This document shows positions 8,981 to 15,940 of a stretch of DNA of 64,000 nucleotides, in pieces; positions within the stretch are counted from its first letter, which is position 1; the number at the start of each line of letters is the position of its first letter. The notes under the pieces are model-generated. The model was not told the origin of the DNA. It searched no databases and saw only the letters and a program-made list of their open reading frames with translations. The stretch is from Deltaproteobacteria bacterium (lineage in GTDB: Bacteria; Myxococcota; Myxococcia; Myxococcales; SZAS-1), in contig JAFEBB010000027.1 of NCBI GenBank assembly GCA_018266075.1, forward strand, positions 1-64,000, read 5' to 3'. A program made the position numbers and the translations under genes.

Positions 8981-9547
8981 ATGCTCGAACTCTGGCTCGT
9001 CCGTCATGCGGAGAGCGAAGCGAACGCAGGGCTCGTGGGCGACGTTGTCGACTGCGCCTTGAGCCACAAGGGCGTTCGCGAAACGGATCGATTGCGCGCT
9101 CACCTCGCTCCCGTGCGATTCGACGCGATTCACAGCTCGGACTTGCGGCGATGTGCACAAACGGCGTCGCTCGCGATGCCTGATTCGACGATTCAATTCG
9201 ATGCGCGGCTTCGAGAGCTCGTCACTGGGCCCGAAACCGCGGTCGTGGATCTCGATAAGCTTGGGCTCGACGCGGTCCTTCGAAGCGTCGCGGCGCCCGA
9301 GCAACCCGCCGAGTCCGGACTCGCGTTCCGCGCGCGGGTGAAGGCATGGCTGGATGAGCTCCCCAAGACCGGGCGCGTGCTGGCGTTCACGCACACGCAG
9401 GTGGTTCGCGAAGTGCTGTCGCTGCTGCTGTCGAGCGAGGCGCGGCCAACTTCGGCAGTCGTCGCCAACGCCTCGATCACCCGAATGGAAATCGCGGCGA
9501 GCACGACCAGGCTGGTCGCATTCGCCGCGATCGATCATCTGGGCTGA
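8981..9547 (+). CDS. histidine phosphatase family protein (phosphoglycerate mutase-like)
   Basis: 188 residues from ATG 8981; a TTG at 8975 in frame is possible. The catalytic RHG-type motif appears as LVRHAESEAN near residue 6. The substrate arginine is in SSDLRRCAQTA (~residue 55), and the second catalytic His in AFTHTQVVRE (~residue 135). Together these support a functional branch-1 phosphohistidine-intermediate phosphatase. The substrate is unknown: phosphoglycerate mutase is a family name here, not a prediction. Base composition is somewhat less GC-rich than its neighbours. It converges on the M16 gene with 6 bp between the stops. Confidence 0.85.
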   Translation: MLELWLVRHAESEANAGLVGDVVDCALSHKGVRETDRLRAHLAPVRFDAIHSSDLRRCAQTASLAMPDSTIQFDARLRELVTGPETAVVDLDKLGLDAVLRSVAAPEQPAESGLAFRARVKAWLDELPKTGRVLAFTHTQVVREVLSLLLSSEARPTSAVVANASITRMEIAASTTRLVAFAAIDHLG

Positions 9548-9553
9548 CGCGAG

Positions 9554-11041
9554 CTACTTCGCCGGCTTGCCCGACTCGTCGCGCAGATCGAGCTTGCCCA
9601 CATTGAGCGCGGAGATCTTGTCCGCCTGCTCGGCCTTCGGGCCCACCACCACGATCGTCATCTTCGACGGATCCAGCCGCGCCTGGGCCACGCGCTTCAC
9701 GTCCGCGGCCGTCACGGCCTGAAGCTTCGCGCCCACGGTGCTGTAGTAGTCGATGGGCAGATCCTCGGCGATGAGCCGCGAGAGCTGGCCCGCGGTCGAG
9801 CCGTTGCTCTCGAAGAAGCCAGAGAGCGAGCGCACCTCGGCGTCGCGCGCGGCCGAGAGCTCGGCGTCGGTGACTTCGCCGGCGTGCAGGTCGTCGATGA
9901 GCTTGGTGAGGATGCCGAGCGCGTCGCTGCTCTTGTCGGCCACGAAGCCGCCGGCCACCGCCCAGGCGCTGTTGTAGCGCGTCCACATCGGGAACGAGTA
10001 CACGCCGTAGCTCCAGCCCTTGCCCTCGCGCAGCGCCAGGTTCACGCGACTCGCGAACAGCCCGCCGAAGATGTCGTTCATGATCGTGAACGCCTCGCGG
10101 TCCGGATCCTTGGCCGCGAACTCCAGCTGGCCCACCCAGATCTGGCTCTGCGGTGCGCCCGGCTTGTCCACGAAGAGCACCGAGCGCGACGCCGCCGCGG
10201 GCGGCTCCGGCAGCTTCACCGGCTTGAGCTTCTTGTCCTTCCAGGTGCCGAGGTGCTTCTCCAGCATCGGCTTCAGGTCGGCCGCCTTCACGTCGCCCAC
10301 GATCACCAGCGCCGCGTTCGAGGGCACGTACCAGGTGTCGTGGAACTTGCTCAGGTCGCTCTTCTTGAGCGCCTTGATGCCCTCCACGGTGCCCACGGTC
10401 GGCGCGCCGAGCGGGTTCTTGTCGCCGTAGAGCGAGCGCACCAGCACGTCTCGCGCGATCTCCGCCGGGTCGTCGTGCGCCGCGGTGTAGGCCGCGAGCC
10501 GCTCGCCGCGCACGCGGTCGAGGTCCTTGTCCGTGAACGTGGGGTGCAGCACCACGTTGCCGAAGATGGTGAGCGCCTGGTCCAGGTTCTGGGTGAGCGT
10601 GTTGAAGCCCACGGCGGTCACGCCCGACTCGACGTTCTCGTTGTACTGGATCGCCAGATCCTCGAACGAGGCCGCGATCTGCGGCGCGTCCATGCCCTTG
10701 GCGCCCTCGTCGAGCATGTCCGCGGTGAACGCGGCCAGGCCCTGCTTGTCGGCGGGGTCGGCGTCGCGGCCGGCCTTGATGACCAGCTCCACCGCGACGA
10801 GCGGCAGGTCGTGGCGCTCCACCGTGTAGACCACCAGCCCGTTCTTCAGCTTCATCTGGTCGGGCTTGGGCGGCGTGAAGTGCAGCTCGCCCGAGGGGGC
10901 AGGGCGCGTGGCGCGGAAGGGCGCGTCGGGGGCGCCGGCCGGCTCCGCGACGGGCTTCTTGGTCTCGGCGTGCTTGCAGCCGGAGATGGAGGCGAAGAGG
11001 GCCGCAGCGAGCGCGGCGCGGATCAGGGTGCGGTGGTTCAT
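9554..11041 (-). CDS. M16-family peptidase subunit without the zinc motif, lipoprotein
   Basis: 495 residues from ATG 11041, behind GGGAGA. The signal peptide ends FASISGC (Cys~22). The protein has the two-lobed M16 architecture (LKNGLVVYTVERHDLPLVAVEL; NAALVIVGDV in lobe 1; SYGVYSFP in lobe 2). Where catalytic members have HxxEH it reads AAFTADMLDEGAKG, so it cannot bind the catalytic zinc. Such subunits pair with a catalytic partner, as in mitochondrial processing peptidase and bacterial M16A/B pairs. That partner is the gene immediately upstream, 11 bp away. Predicted role: the substrate-holding half of a periplasmic heterodimeric protease. Confidence 0.88.
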   Translation of the reverse strand: MNHRTLIRAALAAALFASISGCKHAETKKPVAEPAGAPDAPFRATRPAPSGELHFTPPKPDQMKLKNGLVVYTVERHDLPLVAVELVIKAGRDADPADKQGLAAFTADMLDEGAKGMDAPQIAASFEDLAIQYNENVESGVTAVGFNTLTQNLDQALTIFGNVVLHPTFTDKDLDRVRGERLAAYTAAHDDPAEIARDVLVRSLYGDKNPLGAPTVGTVEGIKALKKSDLSKFHDTWYVPSNAALVIVGDVKAADLKPMLEKHLGTWKDKKLKPVKLPEPPAAASRSVLFVDKPGAPQSQIWVGQLEFAAKDPDREAFTIMNDIFGGLFASRVNLALREGKGWSYGVYSFPMWTRYNSAWAVAGGFVADKSSDALGILTKLIDDLHAGEVTDAELSAARDAEVRSLSGFFESNGSTAGQLSRLIAEDLPIDYYSTVGAKLQAVTAADVKRVAQARLDPSKMTIVVVGPKAEQADKISALNVGKLDLRDESGKPAK

Positions 11042-11052
11042 GGGCGTCTCCC

Positions 11053-12453
11053 TCACTTCTTCGAGCTCGCAGGCGGTGCACCGGCGGCGGGCGCAGCTGC
11101 GGGCGCCGCATCGGCCGGCAGCACGCTCAACACGGCGCGGTTGTCCTTGGTCAGGATCTGCGCGGCGACCTTCTTCAGGCTGTCCGCGGTCACGGCCTGG
11201 TAGCGGGCGATGTCCTTGGGCAAGTACGACGCGTCGCCGGTGTAGTGGTCGTAGTAGTTGAGCAGGTCGGCCTTGCCGCCGAAGCCGCCGAGCCGCTCCA
11301 GCTGGCGCAGCGTGGTGGCAACGTACGTCGTCTTCACGCGATCGAGCTCCTCGTCGCTCACCGGGTTCTTCACGATGTCGTCGAGCTCGGCCTGCACCGC
11401 GGCCTCGATCTCCTTGAGGTCATGGCCCTGGCGCGCCACGACGCCGATCTCCAGCACCGACCCGAGCACGAGCTGCGTGTCGGAGACGCTCACGTCCTGG
11501 GCGATCTGCTTCTCGTAGACGAGCCGCTGGTAGAGCCGCGAGGTCTTGCCGTCGCCGAGGATCTTGGTGAGCAGCACCGCTTCGGCGTCGCCATCCTTGA
11601 AGATGGGCGGGGCGATGTAGCCCATGATCAGCTTCGGAAGGTGGACCTGGTCCTTGTACTCGGCGCGCTTCTCGCCGCCGACGGGCTTGGTCACCACCGC
11701 GAGCTTCGGCTTGTCCGGACCCTTGGGAATGGGCCCGAAGTACTTCTCCACCAGCTCCTTGGTCTTCGCGGGATCGAGATCACCGGCGATGACCAGGGTG
11801 CAGTTGTTGGGCGCGTAGTAGGTGCGGAAGAAGTTCTTCACGTCGTCGAGCTTGGCGCTCTTGAGGTCCGGCTCGAGGCCGATCACTGCGCCGTTGTACG
11901 GGTGCGGCAGCGGGAAGAGCAGCTTGTACAGCTCCTCCTCGGCGGTCTGGTACGGCTGGTTCTCGCCCTGGCGCTTCTCGTTGAGGACCACGTCGCGCTG
12001 GGTGTCGAGCTTCTTCTGATCGAGCCCGCCGAGCAGGAAGCCCTGGCGGTCGCTCTCCATCCAGAGCACCGTCTCGAGCTGATTGGCGGGCACCGTCTCG
12101 AAGTAGTTGGTGCGATCGAAGTCGGTGGTGCCGTTCCAGTTGGTGGCGCCTACCTGCTCCAGGATGCCCATGAAGACGTGCTCGTCGCCCGTGATGTGCT
12201 TGGAGCCCTGGAACATCAGGTGCTCGAACAGGTGCGCGAAGCCGCTCTTGCCTGGGGCCTCGTTGGCGGCGCCGACGTGGTACCAGAGGTCGACGGCCGT
12301 CAGCGGCAACCGGTGATCCTCGGCGAGGATCACGGTGAGCCCGTTCTTGAGCTTGTACTGCTCGAACTGGACGGTGGGCTTGGGCAGCTCGGCGGCGCCG
12401 GCCACGCTGGCCAGCAGGCCCACACAGAGCAGCGCTTGGACGACTCGAAGCAC
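11053..12453 (-). CDS. M16-family zinc metallopeptidase, catalytic subunit, exported
   Basis: GTG 12453 is chosen as start because AAGGAGG lies 6 bp upstream and it gives a signal peptide (LRVVQALLCVGLLASVAGAA) at once; the open frame upstream would add 51 unlikely residues. 466 residues. The inverted zinc motif HLFEH (GFAHLFEHLMFQGS) is near residue 60, and the third ligand is the Glu in VVLNEKRQ about 75 residues later. Lobe 2 carries the R/Y substrate-binding region (KTSRLYQRLVYEK). It forms an operon with the motif-less M16 lipoprotein downstream. Predicted to degrade oligopeptides in the periplasm. Confidence 0.9.
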   Translation of the reverse strand: MLRVVQALLCVGLLASVAGAAELPKPTVQFEQYKLKNGLTVILAEDHRLPLTAVDLWYHVGAANEAPGKSGFAHLFEHLMFQGSKHITGDEHVFMGILEQVGATNWNGTTDFDRTNYFETVPANQLETVLWMESDRQGFLLGGLDQKKLDTQRDVVLNEKRQGENQPYQTAEEELYKLLFPLPHPYNGAVIGLEPDLKSAKLDDVKNFFRTYYAPNNCTLVIAGDLDPAKTKELVEKYFGPIPKGPDKPKLAVVTKPVGGEKRAEYKDQVHLPKLIMGYIAPPIFKDGDAEAVLLTKILGDGKTSRLYQRLVYEKQIAQDVSVSDTQLVLGSVLEIGVVARQGHDLKEIEAAVQAELDDIVKNPVSDEELDRVKTTYVATTLRQLERLGGFGGKADLLNYYDHYTGDASYLPKDIARYQAVTADSLKKVAAQILTKDNRAVLSVLPADAAPAAAPAAGAPPASSKK

Positions 12454-12470
12454 GGCGTCCTCCTTCGACG
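12454..12470 (-). promoter_or_regulatory. strong Shine-Dalgarno deciding a GTG start
   Basis: On the minus strand AAGGAGG is followed by a 6-bp spacer and the GTG at 12453. No in-frame ATG is nearby, so this site fixes the translation start of the catalytic M16 gene. Confidence 0.7.
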
Positions 12471-12636
12471 AAAATGGGGATGCCCCGAATAGGTCAATCC
12501 CGAACCCCGGGCAAGCGCGAAGCCACACACGGAGCGAAGGGCAGGGCAGGGGCTCGGACCCACGGCTGATCGTTCTGCGGTTGGCAACGCGGCCCGTCGT
12601 CCACACTCATTGAAGGACAGGCTCGAGGTGTCGCGC

Positions 12637-13092
12637 ATGTCCAGCATCGCCCGCAGCATCGAGGTCGACGTGCCCGTGACCCGCGCCTTCGAAGCCTGGC
12701 GTAACTTCGAGAACCTGCCCGAGTTCCTGGAGGGCGTCTCGCACGTGCGGCGGCTCGACGCGGACCACTACGAGCTCACGGGCGACCTCGGCGGAGGCCA
12801 GCAGACCTGGGAGGTCCGCATCCTCGAAGAGATTCAGGACCTCTTGCTCTCGTGGGAGAGCACCGCGCGCCGGCCGGCCATGCGCACGCTGACGTTCTCG
12901 GCCGAGGGCGATGTCACACGGATCTCGATGGTGGTCGAGTACGAGCCGGAGCTGGTGGCTGGGCGCGGCGAGGACCCGCACGCGGTGATGACCCGGCGCA
13001 TCGACGGCGAGCTGTACCGCTTCAAGGCGTACATCGAGGCCCGCGAGCGCCGCGCCACCTCGCTTCCTGCCCAGAACCTGCCGGGTCATTGA
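12637..13092 (+). CDS. SRPBCC/START-like (polyketide cyclase-type) protein
   Basis: 151 residues from ATG 12637; TTG 12610 is an in-frame alternative with no advantage. The opening SIARSIEVDVPVTRAFEAWRNF followed by FLEGVSHVRRL is the classic first strand, two helices and second strand of SRPBCC proteins. The long C-terminal helix (DGELYRFKAYIEARERR) completes the helix-grip fold. Proteins of this type bind hydrophobic ligands, and the Coq10/cyclase-like subgroup is common in soil bacteria. Soluble, no signal peptide. Divergent from the M16 operon across 183 bp. Ligand not predictable. Confidence 0.8.
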   Translation: MSSIARSIEVDVPVTRAFEAWRNFENLPEFLEGVSHVRRLDADHYELTGDLGGGQQTWEVRILEEIQDLLLSWESTARRPAMRTLTFSAEGDVTRISMVVEYEPELVAGRGEDPHAVMTRRIDGELYRFKAYIEARERRATSLPAQNLPGH

Positions 13093-13179
13093 CCCATTTG
13101 CCCAACAGCCAACGGAAAAGGTACAAGGCGCCGCCCTTCAACCGGCTCGCGCGAGCGCGCCGATTCTCTGGACGGACGC

Positions 13180-14091
13180 ATGTCGCTGCTCGTCGTCGGC
13201 TCGGTGGCGCTGGACTCGGTGGAGACGCCCTTCGGCAAGCGCGACGACGCGCTCGGCGGCTCGGCCACGTTCTTCTCGACCGCCGCTTCGCTCTTCGCGC
13301 CCGTGCAGCTCGTGGCGGTCGTCGGCGAGGACTTCCCCGCCGAGCACGTGGACTTCCTCAAGAGCCGCAAGGTGGACCTCGCCGGTCTCACCAAGGCGCC
13401 GGGCAAGACGTTCCGCTGGAAGGGCCGCTACACCTACGAGCTCAACGAGGCGCACACGCTGGACACGCAGCTGAACGTGTTCGCGTCGTTCGCGCCCGAG
13501 CTGCCGGCGGCGTACCGCAAGGCCGAGTTCGTGTTCCTGGGCAACATCGATCCCGTGCTGCAGTCGAAGGTGCTGGACCAGGTGGAGAAGCCCAAGCTCG
13601 TCGCCGCCGACACCATGAACTTCTGGATCCGCGGCAAGAAAGCGGACCTGATCAAGACGCTCGAGCGCGTGGACCTGCTCTTCGTCAACGACGCCGAGGC
13701 CCGCGAGCTCGCCGGCGAGAGCAACATCGTGAAGGCGGCGAAGGCCATCCAGCGCATGGGGCCCAAGCGCGTGGCCATCAAGCGCGGCGAGTACGGCGCC
13801 ATGCTCTTCGACCACGATCACATGTGCGCCGCGCCGGCCCTGCCGCTGTCCGAGGTCTTCGATCCCACGGGCGCGGGCGACTCGTTCGCGGGCGGCTTCA
13901 TGGGCCACGTGACCCACAAGGGCAACCTCGAGCCGCAGACGCTTCGCCAGGCGCTCGCGCTGGGCACGGTGGTCGCGAGCTTCACCGTGGAGCAGTTCTC
14001 GCTCGATCGCCTGCGCACGGTGACCCGCGAGGACGTGAAGCACCGCTTCGGCGAGTTTAAGAAGCTCATCCACATCGACGAGCTCGCTTAA
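13180..14091 (+). CDS. PfkB-family sugar/nucleoside kinase
   Basis: 303 residues. The N-terminal VVGSVALDSVETPFG with GGSATFFSTAASLF is the substrate-binding GG region. The anion-hole and catalytic-base signature FDPTGAGDSFAGGFMG lies at ~residues 227-242, with Asp in GAGD as base. VNDAEARELAG is the conserved NxxE region binding Mg/ATP. All core residues are present, so it is expected to be active. The substrate (ribose, adenosine-like or other sugar) cannot be assigned. No Shine-Dalgarno is evident before ATG 13180. It may be co-transcribed with the dioxygenase gene starting 24 bp downstream. Confidence 0.88.
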   Translation: MSLLVVGSVALDSVETPFGKRDDALGGSATFFSTAASLFAPVQLVAVVGEDFPAEHVDFLKSRKVDLAGLTKAPGKTFRWKGRYTYELNEAHTLDTQLNVFASFAPELPAAYRKAEFVFLGNIDPVLQSKVLDQVEKPKLVAADTMNFWIRGKKADLIKTLERVDLLFVNDAEARELAGESNIVKAAKAIQRMGPKRVAIKRGEYGAMLFDHDHMCAAPALPLSEVFDPTGAGDSFAGGFMGHVTHKGNLEPQTLRQALALGTVVASFTVEQFSLDRLRTVTREDVKHRFGEFKKLIHIDELA

Positions 14092-14115
14092 CCGTTCGGT
14101 TAACGCGCGATTGGG

Positions 14116-14853
14116 TTGCGCGCGGGGCTGTCGGCCGCCACACATCCGCTCGTGCTCGGTCCCCGCTTCGATCGCGACGGCTTTCTCTTCATGCCCGGCG
14201 CCGAGCTGCGCGCGCTCGTGGCCCCGCTCGCCGATTGGGACGCCTTCGTCGCGAGCTGGAACGACCTCGCGCTCGACACGTACATGGCCGACGGCGGCCG
14301 CTATCGCCGGCGTCGTCACGCGACGTTCCGCGCCGATGAATCGGGCATCACGCGCCAGCCGCACCAGCCGCACTTCCAGGCACGCGACTACAACCCGCTC
14401 AACGGCGGCATCGAGCGCTGGTTCGAGCCCATTCACGACACCATTGCGAGCGGCCCCACGCTGACGAACCTCCTCGCGCTGGCACATCGTGAGTTCAGGG
14501 CGCGATCGCCGAACGTGCCCGCGTGGCACGTGGAGGTGCACCAGTTCCGGATCGAGGCGCGCGCGGACATGCCTGGTCAGCCGACGCCGGAAGGCATCCA
14601 CCGCGACGGCGTCGATTGGGTGCTGGTGGCGCTCGTTCAGCGCTCGAACATCCGCAGCGGCATGACCACGGTCCACGCGCCGGACGGCAAGCAGCTCGGG
14701 TCGTTCACGCTCGCCGAGCCGCTGGACGCCGCGTGGGTCGACGACAACCGCGTGTTCCACGGCGTGACGGCGGTCGAGCCACTCGACGCGAGCCAGCCCG
14801 CCTTCCGCGACGTGCTCGTGGTCACGTTCCGATCGGGACCGCCTCAGCGCTGA
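14116..14853 (+). CDS. 2OG-Fe(II) dioxygenase family protein
   Basis: 245 residues if TTG 14116 is used; GTG 14152 is an alternative, and there is no ATG near the 5' end. The metal-binding facial triad is visible as HRDG (His and Asp) at ~residue 160 and the distal His in VFHGVTAVEP near 220. The Arg in FRDVLVVTFR probably contacts 2-oxoglutarate. This arrangement, with NIRSGMTTVH between, fits the PF10014-type 2OG-Fe dioxygenases, some of which hydroxylate free amino acids. Soluble. Its end overlaps a dense cluster of GATC sites (14831-14984). Confidence 0.75.
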   Translation: MRAGLSAATHPLVLGPRFDRDGFLFMPGAELRALVAPLADWDAFVASWNDLALDTYMADGGRYRRRRHATFRADESGITRQPHQPHFQARDYNPLNGGIERWFEPIHDTIASGPTLTNLLALAHREFRARSPNVPAWHVEVHQFRIEARADMPGQPTPEGIHRDGVDWVLVALVQRSNIRSGMTTVHAPDGKQLGSFTLAEPLDAAWVDDNRVFHGVTAVEPLDASQPAFRDVLVVTFRSGPPQR

Positions 14854-14946
14854 TCGGCGGCGATCGAGTTTCCGCGAATCCTGATCGGTCCGCAGGCGCG
14901 ATCCCCTCGTGGCGATCGTCGTGACGCGATCAGAAGTCGTGCGATA

Positions 14947-14966
14947 CGTGATCGTCCTCGATCACG
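14947..14966. terminator. short perfect hairpin between convergent genes
   Basis: CGTGATCG, a TCCT loop, and CGATCACG form an 8-bp perfect stem straddling the stop codon of the GtrA-like gene, just beyond the dioxygenase gene. There is no T-tract on either side, so intrinsic termination is weakly supported. It may instead be part of the GATC-rich cluster here. Confidence 0.3.
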
Positions 14967-15366
14967 CATTCGCCGCCTGCGATCGGAACACGCGCGTCCA
15001 GGCCGGGAAGCTGAAGCCCACGAACACGAGCAGCGTCGCCGCGAGCCGCGCGAGCGGGAAGGGCAGCGGTGTGAAGTGCGTGAGCAGCGCGAAGCCAAGC
15101 GCGTTCAGCGCGAGCGTGCCCACTTCAGCCAGCGCGAATCGAAGAAGCTGCGTGCGTATGTCGCGATCTGCGGCGCCGAAGACCACATGTCGCGCGCCCG
15201 CGAACTGAACCACCGCCCCACAGAGCAGGGCAGGGACGTTCGCGGCCTGCGGCGAGAATCGGAAGCCGCGCACGAGCAGCGTGAGCACGGCCAGATCCAG
15301 CAGCGAGGCGAGGATTCCCACGCCCGACGCACGGACGAAGCGAGTGAGCTTCTCGAGCGGTCGCAT
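14962..15366 (-). CDS. GtrA-like four-helix membrane protein
   Basis: 134 residues from ATG 15366. Four hydrophobic segments: GVGILASLLDLAVLTLLV, NVPALLCGAVVQFAGARHVVF, FALAEVGTLALNALGFALLT and LARLAATLLVFVGFSFPAW. The N-terminal LTRFVRASGVG and the F-x-x-R/W C-terminal pattern (FSFPAWTRVFRS) match GtrA/DPMS-type proteins, which help translocate or anchor polyprenyl-linked sugars in the inner membrane. No glycosyltransferase gene is adjacent, so its partner is elsewhere. Upstream, the frame stays open but opposes the gene at 15541. Confidence 0.75.
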   Translation of the reverse strand: MRPLEKLTRFVRASGVGILASLLDLAVLTLLVRGFRFSPQAANVPALLCGAVVQFAGARHVVFGAADRDIRTQLLRFALAEVGTLALNALGFALLTHFTPLPFPLARLAATLLVFVGFSFPAWTRVFRSQAANA

Positions 15367-15540
15367 GCCCGCTCGTTGAGCAAGGCGCACGCCGGCCACC
15401 TTTTCGCGCGGTTGCGTTGGGTCCGGACGGCAAGCGCGTCGGTTGTCCGACGGCCTGTCCGAGCCTCCACGCCCGCTCCCCGCGCAGCCAAGCCTTGCCC
15501 CAAGGGTCGGCCGATCCAACTTGAAGCCAGGAGACTGCTC

Positions 15541-15879
15541 ATGGCCGCACGCTTCGTCTCGCTGGCGCTGTCGTTCTGGCTGATGGTGTCGGTCTTCTTC
15601 TGGCCGCACCTGCCCCAGGAGGCCATGGTCGTCGGGCTGTACTGGGCCTGGCTCTTCACGGTGATGTCGGCGGCGTCGTTCGTGGAGCCGCGGGTGCGCT
15701 ACGGCGGGGCCATCCTGGGCGTGGTGCTCGCCATCTACGCGCTGACGGCCAACCACGCGGTGCGGTTCACCAAGTGGCACGACTTCATCGTGGGCGTGCT
15801 TTTCGTCCTGCTCTCGGCGGTACCCAGCCGGCCCATCCTTCGTCACGAAGTGCACTCGGAGCGCCGGATCAGCACCTGA
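15541..15879 (+). CDS. small four-segment inner-membrane protein, unknown
   Basis: 112 residues from ATG 15541, preceded by AGGAGA. Hydrophobic segments: FVSLALSFWLMVSVFFW, VVGLYWAWLFTVMSAASF, GGAILGVVLAIYALTA and DFIVGVLFVLLSAVP. The Trp-rich, two-by-two segment layout is reminiscent of SPW-repeat proteins, but the SPW motif itself is absent. Function unknown. It is 61 bp before the pseudokinase gene, which appears to have its own promoter. Confidence 0.65.
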   Translation: MAARFVSLALSFWLMVSVFFWPHLPQEAMVVGLYWAWLFTVMSAASFVEPRVRYGGAILGVVLAIYALTANHAVRFTKWHDFIVGVLFVLLSAVPSRPILRHEVHSERRIST

Positions 15880-15905
15880 TCGCTTTCATGCCTGTTTCAA
15901 GGGAT

Positions 15906-15933
15906 TTGACCCTGGGCGCCAGGTCCCTAGACT
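15906..15933 (+). promoter_or_regulatory. sigma-70-type promoter, possibly giving a leaderless mRNA
   Basis: TTGACC (15906-15911), a 16-bp spacer and TAGACT (15928-15933). The expected transcription start, 6-8 bp beyond the -10 box, coincides with the ATG at 15941, and no Shine-Dalgarno is present. The pseudokinase gene may therefore be transcribed as a leaderless message. Confidence 0.4.
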
Positions 15934-15940
15934 CGGGCCC

